From positions 62,001-126,000 of the forward strand of contig JABTUD010000001.1 of assembly GCA_015075555.1 (NCBI GenBank): DNA of 64,000 nucleotides, read 5' to 3'. Of the stretch, positions 34,952 to 47,303 are shown piece by piece (positions within the stretch are counted from its first letter, which is position 1; every line of letters starts with the position of its first letter). The position numbers were made by a program, and so were the translations under genes. Source of the stretch: Thermoflexaceae bacterium (GTDB lineage Bacteria > Chloroflexota > Dehalococcoidia > Tepidiformales > Tepidiformaceae). The notes beneath the pieces are model-generated. The model did no database searches. It saw only the letters and a list, made by a program, of their open reading frames with translations, and was not told where the DNA came from.

Positions 34952-35485
34952 ATGTTCCTCAACCTTGCCGGGTCGCGACCGGTGTGGCTGCGCAGCGTCG
35001 CCACGGCGTCGTTCTGTCTCGCCGCACTCGCCACGGCATACACGGCGGTCGTGATCCCGCTCGTGGGGATTGGCCTCGTCGCTGCGAACGTCGCGAACGG
35101 GAAGGGGCTTGACGCCGCACTCGGGGGAGTCGCGTTTGCAGTGCTTGCCTGGCCGTTCGCCGTGGTGCTGGGCATCATCCCGGGAGCGGTCATCGGAGCC
35201 GCGGGCGGGCTGGCGATTGGCGCGATTCTCGCCGTCGCCGGGAAGAGGGCCGGGCCGGGAACGGGTGCGGCGATTGGCCTCGCCGTGGCTGTGGCGATCG
35301 TGACCGCTGCGCACCTGGTGGCGGCCGAAGGCCTGCTCGACTCACGTGAGACATCGGGGCCCGGGCGGCTCGTCCCCTACCTGTTCTGGCTCGTGGGCCC
35401 CGGCCTCCTTGTGATTGGCGGCCTCACCTGGACCGGGTACTCCGTTCGCCGCGTTCCGGGCGGGGCTCAAAGGGCCGGCGGTTGA
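34952..35485 (+). CDS. Small multi-pass membrane protein, unknown
   Basis: A 177-residue hydrophobic protein with about five membrane helices, rich in Gly, Ala and Val (for example GVAFAVLAWPFAVVLGIIPG, then AVIGAAGGLAIGAILAVAG). The C-terminus is short and basic. I do not recognise a family. ATG 34952 follows a promoter at leaderless spacing; frames extending further upstream cross the SOS box region and lack support. It ends 32 bases before a convergent phosphatase gene. Confidence 0.7.
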   Translation: MFLNLAGSRPVWLRSVATASFCLAALATAYTAVVIPLVGIGLVAANVANGKGLDAALGGVAFAVLAWPFAVVLGIIPGAVIGAAGGLAIGAILAVAGKRAGPGTGAAIGLAVAVAIVTAAHLVAAEGLLDSRETSGPGRLVPYLFWLVGPGLLVIGGLTWTGYSVRRVPGGAQRAGG

Positions 35486-35517
35486 GACGTCGTCCGCGGC
35501 CGGGGACCCCGGCGCCG

Positions 35518-36024
35518 TCACTGGACCGCGGGGGGACGCCTTCGAAGCCGCCGTTCAAGCTCAAAGACCCACTCACGCTGCTCACGCGTGTCGGGGACAG
35601 GGCAGCCGCGTGCGGCCTCGATCCGCTCCCAGGCGGGGCCCGGCGCAACACCACCCACGACCAGCAGGCCCGCCGCGAGCGTCGGCGAGCGCCCGACCGT
35701 TGCCCAGCAATGCATCGCCAGCCCGCGTCCGCTGGCCAGTTGGGCGCCCCATGTCTGTAGTGCAGGGAGCGTGGCATCGAAGGCCGGCGTCATGAGGTTC
35801 CCGACGGGGAAGCTCAAGTGCTCGATACCCTCTGACGCGCACGCCATCCCAACCGGTTCCAGGCCGAGCTTCGCCACTTCTTCGGGGGTGAGCAGCGACA
35901 CAATCGTGTTCACCCCGGCGGCGCGCAGGGCGCGGACATCGCCGTTGAGCCATGGACCCGACCGGGGGCGGGCGCAGAGCGCAAGCCTCCCCGGCCATGG
36001 CCCGTCCACGCGGTAGATCTCCAT
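35518..36024 (-). CDS. Dual-specificity/tyrosine phosphatase-like protein
   Basis: A 168-residue protein with the cysteine-phosphatase P-loop HCWATVGRS (C-x5-R) in the expected place after a helix-strand unit, and a candidate general-acid loop near FPVGNLMTP. The N-terminus (GRLALCARPRSG) resembles small cyclin-dependent-kinase-inhibitor-3-like phosphatases of bacteria. The substrate could be a phosphoprotein or a small phosphate ester. It starts 10 bases after hisI in the same direction and is probably cotranscribed with the histidine genes. Confidence 0.82.
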   Translation of the reverse strand: MEIYRVDGPWPGRLALCARPRSGPWLNGDVRALRAAGVNTIVSLLTPEEVAKLGLEPVGMACASEGIEHLSFPVGNLMTPAFDATLPALQTWGAQLASGRGLAMHCWATVGRSPTLAAGLLVVGGVAPGPAWERIEAARGCPVPDTREQREWVFELERRLRRRPPAVQ

Positions 36025-36034
36025 TGCAGCCCCG

Positions 36035-36373
36035 CTACGGGAGGTCAGTTGCGGGGTCGAATTCCCGGTAGTAGCAGCTGGTGTTGCCGGTATGACAGGT
36101 CGGCCCCACCGGACGGGCGCGCACGAGGAACGAGTTGGCCTCGCAGTTCTTGTGGATGCTCACAAGGTTCAGCCAGTTGCCGCTGGTGGCGCCCTTCTCC
36201 CAGAGCTCGTTGCGGCTCCGGCTCCAGAAGGTGACGTGTCCGGTCGCATAGCTGTGGGCGATGGATTCGCGGTTCATCCAGGCGAGCACCAGCACCTCGC
36301 CGGTGTCAGCGTCCTGGACGACGGCGGGGATGAGCCCCTTCTGGTCGAAGCTGATGACAGTCTCTTCGCTCAT
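36035..36373 (-). CDS. hisI: HisI, phosphoribosyl-AMP cyclohydrolase
   Basis: HisI opens the adenine ring of phosphoribosyl-AMP, the third step of histidine synthesis. The 112-residue product is the single-domain form without fused HisE. It has VLVLAWMNRESIAHSYATGH, TFWSRSRNELWEKGATSGN, and the zinc and magnesium site residues in VSIHKNCEAN and GPTCHTGNTSCYYR. It follows hisF after 31 bases. Confidence 0.95.
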   Translation of the reverse strand: MSEETVISFDQKGLIPAVVQDADTGEVLVLAWMNRESIAHSYATGHVTFWSRSRNELWEKGATSGNWLNLVSIHKNCEANSFLVRARPVGPTCHTGNTSCYYREFDPATDLP

Positions 36374-36404
36374 GGCGTCTCCGTGGGGTTGGTTGAAGCG
36401 GGAA

Positions 36405-37175
36405 TCAGGGCACAGGCCTCATGGGGAGCCCGGCAGCGGCCAGCTCGGCCTTCACCTGGCGAATCGAATACGTTCCGAAATGGAAGATGCTCGCCGCCAG
36501 CACGGCATCGGCGTGGCCTTCGGTGAGCGCTTGCGCCATGTGCACCGGGCTGCCCGCGCCGCCTGAGGCGACCACCGGCACCGTGACCGCCTCGCTTATC
36601 GCCCGGAGCATGGGTATGTCGTAGCCCGTCTGGTGACCGTCGGTGTCCATGCTTGTCACCAACAGCTCGCCGGCGCCGCGCTCCACAGCCTCCTTCGCCC
36701 ACTCAACAGCGTCGCGGCCGGTCGCCTGGCGCCCGCCGTGGGAGTAGACCTCCCAGGTCCCGGGCGTCCCGTGTACCCCGCGGGCGTCGATGGCGACGAC
36801 GATGCACTGGCTGCCGAAGCGGTAGGCACCTTCGTTGATTAGTTCCGGGCGCTGGAGCGCTGCGGTGTTCACGCTCACCTTGTCGGCGCCCAGCTCGAGC
36901 ATCGTCTTCATGTCCAGCGCGCTGCGTATGCCACCCCCGACGGTGAACGGGATGAACACCTCGTCGGCCGTGGCTGCGACCATGTCGTACACCGTCGAGC
37001 GGTCGTCGGAAGAGGCGGTGATGTCGAGGAAGACGAGCTCGTCGGCGCCTTCCCGGTCGTAGAGCCGGGCGAGCTCCACCGGGTCCCCGGCGTCGCGCAG
37101 CTCCACAAAGGACACGCCTTTGACCACCCGCCCACGGTCGACATCGAAGCAGGGGATTATTCGCCGCGTGAGCAT
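36405..37175 (-). CDS. hisF: HisF, imidazole glycerol phosphate synthase cyclase subunit
   Basis: HisF closes the imidazole ring using ammonia from HisH. The 256-residue (beta/alpha)8 barrel begins [20 protein letters not shown] with the catalytic Asp in CFDVD. The second catalytic Asp is in VVAIDARG, and the phosphate-binding motifs are TVGGGIRS and VVASGGAGS. The start at 37175 shares one base with the hisA stop (TGATG). The frame remains open upstream through hisA but only as a shadow. Confidence 0.96.
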   Translation of the reverse strand: MLTRRIIPCFDVDRGRVVKGVSFVELRDAGDPVELARLYDREGADELVFLDITASSDDRSTVYDMVAATADEVFIPFTVGGGIRSALDMKTMLELGADKVSVNTAALQRPELINEGAYRFGSQCIVVAIDARGVHGTPGTWEVYSHGGRQATGRDAVEWAKEAVERGAGELLVTSMDTDGHQTGYDIPMLRAISEAVTVPVVASGGAGSPVHMAQALTEGHADAVLAASIFHFGTYSIRQVKAELAAAGLPMRPVP

Positions 37176-37902
37176 CAGGCGGTCACACCCTGTATGGCAG
37201 TGAGCGCCGCCGGCAGCTCCACAGTCCCCTCGTAGAGCGCCTTGCCGACGATCGCGCCAGCACAGCCGATGGTGGCAAGCCGCACCAGGTGCTCGACGCG
37301 TGCCACGCCGCCGGAGGCGATCACGGGACACCCCACCACGGCGACGAGCTCCGCAAGCGCTTCGAAATTCGGCTCCGTGAGGGTGGCATCCCGGCCGATG
37401 TCGGTGAACATGATGCGCCCGGCGCCGGCTTCGGCCATTGCGGAGGCGAGATCGAGTGCACGCATTCCGCCATCCTTGAGCCATCCGTCGGTCTGCACGC
37501 GCCCTGCACGGGCGTCGATGGCGATGGAGATGGCAGGGCCATGGCGGGCCACCGCATCGCGCACGAGCTGTGGGTCGCGCACGGCGGCGCTGCCAAGCTG
37601 GACCTGCGCCGCGCCATAGGCGAACGCTGCGGCGACGGCGTCCATTGCGCGGATACCACCGGATACCTCGACGGGGATGGACACGGCGGCGCAAATGGCC
37701 GCCATCATTTCATGGTTCACCGGGCGCCCTTCGCGGGCGCCATCCAGGTCGACCACGTGGAGGCGCGGCGCGCCCAGACCTTCCCAGCGGTGCGCGACCG
37801 CAACCGGGTCGCTTGAGTAGGTGGTCTCGCGGGCGTAGTCACCCTGGAAGAGGCGCACGCAGCGGCCACCGCGTAGGTCTATCGCGGGGATGACTTCAAA
37901 CG

Positions 37903-37906
<4 letters not shown>
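37175..37906 (-). CDS. hisA: HisA, ProFAR isomerase
   Basis: HisA isomerises ProFAR to PRFAR, the substrate of HisF. The 243-residue barrel begins [20 protein letters not shown], with catalytic Asp residues in AIDLRGG and FTDIGRD, and phosphate-binding VEVSGGIR and VIASGGVA. It overlaps hisH by four bases at the start and touches hisF at the end, so all are one operon. The related dual HisA/TrpF enzymes cannot be excluded from sequence alone. Confidence 0.95.
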
Positions 37907-40742
<2,836 letters not shown>

Positions 40743-40746
40743 ACTC

Positions 40747-41679
40747 ATGTCCGAGTCCCCAATCTTCCTAGCGGTGGACTTTGAAACCGCCAGCGCGTCC
40801 AAACGGGCCAGTGCTTGCGCACTTGGGTATGCACTCGTTGTCTCGGGAGCGATCGAGTCGGCGGGCCAGACACTAATCGATCCAGGCCTCGAACCAGAGC
40901 TCTGGTCGGGGGTTAATATTGGGATCCATGGAATCACGCCAGCCGCGGTCCGAGGCGCACCCAAGTTCATGGAGGCCTGGGAGGCGCTCATTCGCATCGC
41001 ACCCGGCATACCCATCGTTGCTCACAACGCATCATTCGACACCAGCGTGCTCTTGGCGGAATACCAGCGAGTCCAGGCCCAGGTACCCGCCCAGCGGTAC
41101 GCTTGCACCGTTGAACTCGCGAGGCGCGCTTGGCCGCACATCCGCTCGGCTTCCCTCCCGAATCTTGCCGAGATGCTTGGCATCGAACTCCGGCATCATG
41201 ACGCAGGCTCGGACGCAACTGCCTGTGCACAGATAGCGGTTGCTGCAACCCGCCAGCTGGGCGCGGACTCCCTTGACCTGGCGTTGTCCAAGGCTGGCCT
41301 CACTTGGCGACAGTTGGGCGGCAGCCGCATTCGTGTCTACAACTTACACAGCCAAACGGCGGCTGCAGGGGCACCAGCCGCGGTAGCCAAACGGGCCGAT
41401 CATGGCCCATCGCACCCACTGTTTGGCCTGACCATCGTGGTCACCGGGCGGCTTGACTCCATGTCGCGCGGCGAGGCCGAGGAGCGCATCGCGGCCCTCG
41501 GCGGCAAAGCCGGCAGCTCGGTGACGAAGCAGACGGACTTCCTCGTGGTGGGAGCGGAGGCGGGCTCGAAGCTGGTCCGGGCCGAGAAGCTGGGGACGCC
41601 GATACTGGATGAAGAGGCATTCGTCCGGCTCCTGGAAGGCGGCCCGGCCGCCTTGCAGACCCCTTCGCCAAACGCTTAG
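40747..41679 (+). CDS. DEDDh exonuclease fused to a BRCT domain
   Basis: A 310-residue protein starting four bases after ligA. Residues 5 to about 165 form a DnaQ-like 3'-5' exonuclease: LAVDFETASAS (Exo I), IVAHNASFDTSVL (Exo II) and HHDAGSDATACAQI (Exo III, DEDDh type). A Pro/Ala-rich linker leads to a BRCT domain (LTIVVTGRLDSMSRGEAEER). The exonuclease part has low G+C like the end of ligA, whereas the BRCT part returns to about 46 of 60. This second BRCT could be the original ligA C-terminus. A role in DNA repair is likely from context. Confidence 0.85.
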   Translation: MSESPIFLAVDFETASASKRASACALGYALVVSGAIESAGQTLIDPGLEPELWSGVNIGIHGITPAAVRGAPKFMEAWEALIRIAPGIPIVAHNASFDTSVLLAEYQRVQAQVPAQRYACTVELARRAWPHIRSASLPNLAEMLGIELRHHDAGSDATACAQIAVAATRQLGADSLDLALSKAGLTWRQLGGSRIRVYNLHSQTAAAGAPAAVAKRADHGPSHPLFGLTIVVTGRLDSMSRGEAEERIAALGGKAGSSVTKQTDFLVVGAEAGSKLVRAEKLGTPILDEEAFVRLLEGGPAALQTPSPNA

Positions 41680-41721
41680 AAAACGGCTGCACCATTTTCC
41701 CAAGCGCGAAATTGTCTCGCA

Positions 41722-41750
41722 TTCGCACGAGTGTTCGAACCCGCTATAAT
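41722..41750 (+). promoter_or_regulatory. Promoter of the mre operon
   Basis: TTCGCA (41722-41727), a 17-base spacer and a perfect TATAAT (41745-41750). The start codon is 45 bases downstream, so unlike many genes here mreB has a leader. Confidence 0.65.
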
Positions 41751-41795
41751 CAATTCAATCGTCGCGCGGCATGAACGTGGGGCGTCCCCATCCCC

Positions 41796-42872
41796 ATGGC
41801 GGGTCCTGCATTGGGACTGTTCAACCCTCTCTCCAACCTCTTCGGGTTCCTCTCGCACGACATCGCGATTGACCTCGGAACCGCCAACACCCTCGTCTCG
41901 GTGCGCGGGCGTGGCATCGTCATCGACGAACCCTCGGTGGTCGCAATCGACCGCCAGACCAAGAAGATCCTCGCCATTGGCGCTGAGGCCAAGCGCATGG
42001 TGGGCCGCACGCCCGCGAACATCATCGCCGTGCGCCCCCTTCGTGACGGCGTCATCTCGGACTTCGAAGTCACCGAGAAGATGCTCAGCTACTTCATCCG
42101 GGCCGTGCACGACCGGGGCTTCCTGGCCCAGCCTCGCGTCGTCGTTGGCATTCCCAGCGGCGTGACGGAAGTCGAGAAACGTGCGGTGCACGATGCCGCG
42201 CTCAATGCCGGCGCGCGCAGCTGCTTCCTCATCGAAGAGCCCATGGCGGCCGCCATTGGCGCCGGCCTGCCCGTGATGGAGGCGGCCGGCTGCATGATCG
42301 TCGACATCGGCGGCGGCACCACCGAAGTCGCGGTCATCTCCCTTGGCGGAATGGTGGTGAGCACCTCCGTCCGCGTCGCCGGCGACGAGATGGACCAGGA
42401 CATCATGGCCTACGCCCGCCAGGTCCATAACCTGCTCATTGGCGAGCGCATGGCCGAGGACATCAAGAAGTCGGCCGGGTCGGCCGCCCCGCTCGACCCC
42501 GAGGAGTCGGTCGAAATCCGGGGACGGGACCTTGCCACGGGCCTGCCCAAGGCGGTTGAAGTGAGCACTGTCGAGATCCGCGACGCCCTCGCCGGCTCGA
42601 TCAGCGCCATCGTCGAGGCCGTGCGCTCCTCGATAGAGGTCACCCCGCCGGAACTGGTGAGCGACCTGATGGCCCACGGCATCGCCCTTGCCGGCGGCGG
42701 AGCCATGTTGCGCGGCCTCGACCGGCGCCTCAGCCAGGAGACGCGCTTCCCCGTCTATGTCGCAGAAGACCCGCTGCTCTGCGTGGTCCGGGGTGCGGGC
42801 GAAGTGCTGGAAGAGGCCGACCTGCTCGGCAAGGTCCAGTCCGCTCTGGCATCGAGGCGCCCGGGGCGGTAG
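41796..42872 (+). CDS. mreB: MreB, rod-shape actin homologue
   Basis: MreB forms membrane-bound filaments that guide side-wall peptidoglycan synthesis. The 358-residue product has the actin-fold motifs IAIDLGTANTLVSVRGRGIV (phosphate 1), MIVDIGGGTTEVAVISLGG (phosphate 2) and GIALAGGGAMLRGLDR (adenosine). The N-terminal hydrophobic LFNPLSNLFGFLS may be a membrane anchor. It heads the operon mreB-mreC-mreD-mrdA-rodA. Rod-shaped cells are implied. Confidence 0.96.
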   Translation: MAGPALGLFNPLSNLFGFLSHDIAIDLGTANTLVSVRGRGIVIDEPSVVAIDRQTKKILAIGAEAKRMVGRTPANIIAVRPLRDGVISDFEVTEKMLSYFIRAVHDRGFLAQPRVVVGIPSGVTEVEKRAVHDAALNAGARSCFLIEEPMAAAIGAGLPVMEAAGCMIVDIGGGTTEVAVISLGGMVVSTSVRVAGDEMDQDIMAYARQVHNLLIGERMAEDIKKSAGSAAPLDPEESVEIRGRDLATGLPKAVEVSTVEIRDALAGSISAIVEAVRSSIEVTPPELVSDLMAHGIALAGGGAMLRGLDRRLSQETRFPVYVAEDPLLCVVRGAGEVLEEADLLGKVQSALASRRPGR

Positions 42873-42899
42873 CATCGGCCTGCGCCCCCTGATGTTTGA

Positions 42900-43730
42900 A
42901 TGCTGATCTTTTCGCGGTATTCATGGTGGGTCGGAGCGATGGTTGGGCTGGCGCTGCTGCTCGCCATCGCAGGCCAGGCAGGCGCCCTCGACCCCGTGCA
43001 GGGCGCGTTCCTCAGGGTGTCTTCGCCCCTCACCAACCTCGTCAGCGGCATCTTCCGGCCCATAGCCTCGTTCCTTTCCGATGCGGGCAATCTGAACGAG
43101 CTGCAGGAGGAGAACCGGCGCCTCCGCCTTGAGAACGAGCAGCTCCAGACCCAGATGGTCGACCTCCAGCGCGACGCTGAGAGGGCGCGCGAGCTGGAGG
43201 CGGCGCTGGGCATCAGCCAGCAGACCGGGGACGAAACGCGCGTCGCCGCGAACATCGTCAATCGCATCGCAACACCATTTGACTCGGTCGTGAGCATCGA
43301 TCGCGGCGCTGCAGCGGGCATCCAGCCCGGGATGGTCGTGCTCTCCGCCCAGGGCACGCTCATAGGCACGGTCACCGAAGTCTTCGATGCGAGCGCTTTC
43401 GTGCGCCTCATCACCGACAGCCGCAGCAAGGTGAACGCGCAGGTGCTCGAATCCAAGACCGACGGGATCGTGAAGGGGACTCCCGGGCGCGGCCTGACGT
43501 TCGACCTGGTCCGCGCCCAGGTGAAGATCGGCGATACCATCATCACCTCGGGGCTCGGCGGCAACTACCCACCCGGGCTGCCAATCGGCAAGGTGAGCGC
43601 CGTTTCCGGCGGGCCACAGGATCTCTACCTCAAGATCGACGTGGAACCCTTCGTAAGGCTCTCCACGGCGACGACCGTGGTGGTACTGACAAGCTTCGTG
43701 CCGCAGCGGATCGAGCTGACAACGCCGTGA
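42900..43730 (+). CDS. mreC: MreC, rod-shape protein
   Basis: MreC is a bitopic protein that activates the PBP2-RodA synthase from the outer side of the membrane. The 276-residue product has one N-terminal helix (about 10-30), a coiled coil rich in Glu, Leu and Gln (ELQEENRRLRLENEQLQTQM, about 60-100), and the beta-barrel domain with VSIDRGAAAGIQPGMVV and DTIITSGLGGNYPPGLPIGK. It starts 27 bases after mreB and its stop overlaps the mreD GTG. Confidence 0.94.
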   Translation: MLIFSRYSWWVGAMVGLALLLAIAGQAGALDPVQGAFLRVSSPLTNLVSGIFRPIASFLSDAGNLNELQEENRRLRLENEQLQTQMVDLQRDAERARELEAALGISQQTGDETRVAANIVNRIATPFDSVVSIDRGAAAGIQPGMVVLSAQGTLIGTVTEVFDASAFVRLITDSRSKVNAQVLESKTDGIVKGTPGRGLTFDLVRAQVKIGDTIITSGLGGNYPPGLPIGKVSAVSGGPQDLYLKIDVEPFVRLSTATTVVVLTSFVPQRIELTTP

Positions 43731-44245
43731 ACGTGCTCCTTGTCCTCCTGCTGGCAGTTACAGCGGCGGTGGCGCAGGTATCGGTGGCGCCGCTCTTCCC
43801 GGTATCGGCAGCCACCTTCGACTTCGCACTCGCCAGCTCTGCGCTGCTCCTCGTCTTTTCGGGCCCGCGAGCGGCCATGTTCGCCCTGCCGCTGACGGCC
43901 ATCCTGCTCGGGTTCGTCACCGATCGCTCCCCCGCCCTGTTGCTGGTTGGCTACCTGCCCCTGCTGCCCGTTGCGGCAGTACTTGCCGACCTCCACGTAC
44001 CCATCAACCGCTATGCCCAGTTGCTGGTAGCGGGGCTCTCCACAGGGCTCTTTGTGCGCCTGCTCCTTGCGCTGGCGGCCGTTGCCCACGGTGCGGCGTT
44101 CCCGCCCGGTGTGGTGGTGTGGCAGCTCTTCCTGCCAGGGCTGCTGCTCGACTTCCTGCTGCTCACGATCGTGTACTTTCCCTTGCGTTTCGTAGGATGG
44201 GACCCGAAGAGCATGACACTCCGACGAAGCGGTTTCGCAGCATGA
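43727..44245 (+). CDS. mreD: MreD, rod-shape membrane protein
   Basis: A 172-residue hydrophobic protein with about five membrane helices, in the position and size of MreD. The sequence conservation of this family is low, so the call rests on order (between mreC and the PBP2 gene) and topology. GTG 43727 overlaps the mreC stop (GTGA) and its own stop overlaps the next ATG (ATGA). Confidence 0.88.
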   Translation: MNVLLVLLLAVTAAVAQVSVAPLFPVSAATFDFALASSALLLVFSGPRAAMFALPLTAILLGFVTDRSPALLLVGYLPLLPVAAVLADLHVPINRYAQLLVAGLSTGLFVRLLLALAAVAHGAAFPPGVVVWQLFLPGLLLDFLLLTIVYFPLRFVGWDPKSMTLRRSGFAA

Positions 44246-46158
44246 GCGTCTTCGGCGACGAGCTCCGGCCCAGCTCGACCCCCAGCCGCATGCGCCCGCA
44301 TGGAAACCTGCTGGTCTTGCGGCTTGCGGTGCTGGTGCTGTTCGGCGTGCTCGTCGTCCGCCTGGTCGACATGCAGATCGTCAAGGGCGATGAGTATGCG
44401 CGCCGCTCGCGCAACAACCACATCGTGGCCACCAACATCCTGCCGGCACGGGGCCTCATCTACGCCCGCGGCGGCGAACCCCTGGTCGAGAACGCCGGAG
44501 TCTACGCCGCAACGCTCATCCCCGAGTTCCTGCCCGACGAACCCGATGCCCGCTATCGCATCTACGTCTGGCTCGAAGACACGCTCGGCGTTCCCGCGCT
44601 TGACTCCCAGACGCGCGTCGCCGCAGCGGAGAAGAACAGCCGCCCGGGCCAGGCGATTGTCATGAAGTCGCACCTGTCGAGGGAAGAGGCTCTCATGCTC
44701 GAAGAGGCCTCGACCGACATGCCGGGCCTTTCGCTGCGAATCGTCCCTGGCCGCAACTACATCGGCGGCGACGCCTTCGCACACGTCCTTGGCTACATCG
44801 GCCCCCAGACGGCCGAGGAGGCCCGGCTCCTGCGCGACGAGGGGTACGCCTTCAACGAGCCCGTGGGCAAGGCCGGCATCGAGTCCCGCTACGAGAGCGC
44901 CCTCCGGGGAGAGATTGGCTTTTCTGCCAACGAACAGGATGCCTATGGCAACCTCCTCAATGTGCTTATGACGCGCGAGTCCACCCCCGGAAACAGCCTG
45001 CGCCTCTCCATCGACCTCGACCTGCAGCAGTACGTCGCGGAGCTGCTTGAGGATTCCCTCGGTGACGCGAATACCGCCGCCGCGGTGGTCATGAGCCCAA
45101 GGACGGGCGAGGTCTACGCCCTGGTGTCAGTTCCCACCTACGACAACAACCTCTTTGGCGATCTGGAGCGCCGCCAGGAGGAGTATGAGGCCCTCGCGAC
45201 CGACGACAAGCGGCACCCCCTGCTCAACCAGGCGCTGACGGAGTCAGCGCCGGGCTCTACGTTCAAGCTGGTCACCGCCGCGGCGGCGCTCGAAGAAGGC
45301 AACATCACCCCGGCGACGGGCCTGAACGTCACGAGCACTGTCCTCGAATTCAAAGGTGAGAATGGCGTCATCTATCCTCTCTACGACTGGCGTGCTCACG
45401 GCTACATCAATCTCGTTGATGCTATAGCGTGGTCCTCGAACCACTACTTCTACATGGCCTCCTGCGGCATCCAGAACGGGGGCAAGGGACTCGGCCGCAA
45501 TACGGAGGAATCGGCGGTAATCCTCGGTTACTATGCGCGCGCATTTGGCCTCGGTCAGAAGACCGGCATTGATCTCGATGCCGGGGAAATGTCCGGCATC
45601 ATCCCCAGCCCGGAATACAAGCGGCGCGTCCACAGCGGGCCCGAGTTCAACCCGGAAGACCGCGAATGGTACTACGCCGACACGTGCTTCATGGGCATCG
45701 GTCAGCAGGACGTGACGGCGACGCCGCTCCAGATCGCGCGCATGACTGCGGCCATCGCCAATGGCGGCCGCCTGCTTACCCCGCACGTTGTCAGCGAGAT
45801 CCTCGGCCCGAACGGAGCGGTGCTCCGGGCGATGCAGCCCGAGTACACCGACGTGGCCGTGGACCCGGCCCACCTGGAGGTGATCCGCCGCGGCATGCGC
45901 AGCTCAGTGGCGGCCGGGGCCGGCGCGAAGGCCGCCCAGCCGGGGCTGGACATCGCGGGCAAGACGGGCACCGCCGAGTTCGGCCCCGAAAAGGCCGATG
46001 GAAAGCGCGAACAGCACGCCTGGTTTACCGGCTTCGCACCCTACACCGACCCTGAGGTGGTGGTCACGGTCTACTTCGACCTGGGCGTGGGCGGGGATAA
46101 GGCAGCCCCTGTCGCCGGCCAGATCTTCCGCTACTTCGAGGATCACGTTAAGCCATGA
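44242..46158 (+). CDS. mrdA: Penicillin-binding protein 2 (transpeptidase)
   Basis: PBP2 cross-links peptidoglycan during elongation. The 638-residue class B PBP has a short cytoplasmic N-terminus, one membrane helix (about 24-42), a dimerisation domain with NNHIVATNILPARGLIYARGG, and the transpeptidase domain: SxxK as SAPGSTFKLV (S339), SxN as AWSSNHYFY, KTG as GKTGTAEFG. I chose ATG 44242, which overlaps the mreD stop; the longer frame within mreD lacks the family pattern. Its stop overlaps the rodA start. Confidence 0.95.
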   Translation: MSVFGDELRPSSTPSRMRPHGNLLVLRLAVLVLFGVLVVRLVDMQIVKGDEYARRSRNNHIVATNILPARGLIYARGGEPLVENAGVYAATLIPEFLPDEPDARYRIYVWLEDTLGVPALDSQTRVAAAEKNSRPGQAIVMKSHLSREEALMLEEASTDMPGLSLRIVPGRNYIGGDAFAHVLGYIGPQTAEEARLLRDEGYAFNEPVGKAGIESRYESALRGEIGFSANEQDAYGNLLNVLMTRESTPGNSLRLSIDLDLQQYVAELLEDSLGDANTAAAVVMSPRTGEVYALVSVPTYDNNLFGDLERRQEEYEALATDDKRHPLLNQALTESAPGSTFKLVTAAAALEEGNITPATGLNVTSTVLEFKGENGVIYPLYDWRAHGYINLVDAIAWSSNHYFYMASCGIQNGGKGLGRNTEESAVILGYYARAFGLGQKTGIDLDAGEMSGIIPSPEYKRRVHSGPEFNPEDREWYYADTCFMGIGQQDVTATPLQIARMTAAIANGGRLLTPHVVSEILGPNGAVLRAMQPEYTDVAVDPAHLEVIRRGMRSSVAAGAGAKAAQPGLDIAGKTGTAEFGPEKADGKREQHAWFTGFAPYTDPEVVVTVYFDLGVGGDKAAPVAGQIFRYFEDHVKP

Positions 46159-47303
46159 CCCTCGGATACGCCGTACGGACGCGCACCTTTGCCTTTCGTG
46201 GCTGGGACCGCTTTGACTATCTGTTGCTCCTTACTTCGGCGATGCTTGTCGTTTATGGCCTTGTCCTCATTCACAGTGCCTCGTCAACGACGTACGATGG
46301 TCCACTCACCAGCTTCGCCAATCCTGTCGCCAGGCAGGCCCTCTTCGCAATCATCAGTCTCGGCATAATGTTCGCTATTTCGCAGGTTGACTATCATCAT
46401 CTGACCCATTATGCATGGTATCTATACATCGCCGGTATCCTCTCACTGATCGCAGTACTGGTATTCGGGACTGAGGCGTATGGTTCCACTCGATGGTTTG
46501 ACCTCGGGATCATCCAGGTGCAGCCGTCGGAGTTTGCCAAGCTCGCAACCATCCTCCTCCTTGCCCGGTTCTTCAGCGAGCACGGCGGTGACGCGCGCGA
46601 GCTGCGGGCGCTGGTGGTTTCGCTCGTCATCGTCGTGCCGGCCGCGCTCCTTGTCTTCATCGAGCCCGACCTTGGCACAAGCGTTGTCTTTGCCGCTATC
46701 TGGCTGGGCGTGGTGGTGATCGCCGGGGTGAACCGGGGCCATCTCCTGCTTCTCGGGGCCGCTGCCCTTGCCGTCCTGCCCTTCGCCTGGACGTTTGCGC
46801 TCGAAGACTACCAGGTCGAACGGATCTCAGTCCTAGTGAACCCGGATGAGTCACCGCTGGATGCGGGCTACAACGTTATCCAGTCGCAGATCGCCGTCGG
46901 CTCTGGCCAGGTATTCGGCAAAGGACTGATGAACGGAGAACAGACGCAGCTACGCTATCTAAAGGTGCCCACCAAGGACTTCATCTTCAGCGTCCTGGGT
47001 GAAGAGCTCGGTTTTGCCGGCGCACTCGCGCTCTTCCTGCTCTTCATTGTGCTCCTGTTACGAATCATTCGTGCCGCCCAGATTGCGGGCGATACTGCAG
47101 GCCAGCTTATCGCTGTCGGCATTGCCATGTTGATCCTGATGCAGGCCTTCATCAATATCGCCGTGAACCTGAGTATCTTCCCCGTGACGGGCATTCCGCT
47201 GCCGTTCCTCAGCCAGGGGGGCAGCTCGCTCATGAGCATGTTCATTGCCCTGGGCATCGTGCAGAGCGTCATCATTCGCCACCGCGCCTACCGGCAGACG
47301 TAG
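46155..47303 (+). CDS. rodA: RodA, SEDS peptidoglycan glycosyltransferase
   Basis: RodA polymerises lipid II glycan strands together with PBP2. The 382-residue protein has about ten membrane helices and the SEDS signatures GSTRWFDLGIIQVQPSEFAK, FIEPDLGTSVVF, and near the end GIPLPFLSQGGSSLMSMF. The first 350 bases and a later patch are poorer in G+C than neighbouring genes (28 to 33 of 60 in lines 46261-46441 by hand count). Last gene of the operon, convergent with radA. Confidence 0.95.
   Translation: MTLGYAVRTRTFAFRGWDRFDYLLLLTSAMLVVYGLVLIHSASSTTYDGPLTSFANPVARQALFAIISLGIMFAISQVDYHHLTHYAWYLYIAGILSLIAVLVFGTEAYGSTRWFDLGIIQVQPSEFAKLATILLLARFFSEHGGDARELRALVVSLVIVVPAALLVFIEPDLGTSVVFAAIWLGVVVIAGVNRGHLLLLGAAALAVLPFAWTFALEDYQVERISVLVNPDESPLDAGYNVIQSQIAVGSGQVFGKGLMNGEQTQLRYLKVPTKDFIFSVLGEELGFAGALALFLLFIVLLLRIIRAAQIAGDTAGQLIAVGIAMLILMQAFINIAVNLSIFPVTGIPLPFLSQGGSSLMSMFIALGIVQSVIIRHRAYRQT

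Noticed and set aside
41732-41739. GTTCGAAC as a LexA half-site in the mreB promoter
   Set aside because: It lacks the N4 spacing of CGAAC-N4-GTTCG; it is only a short palindrome.
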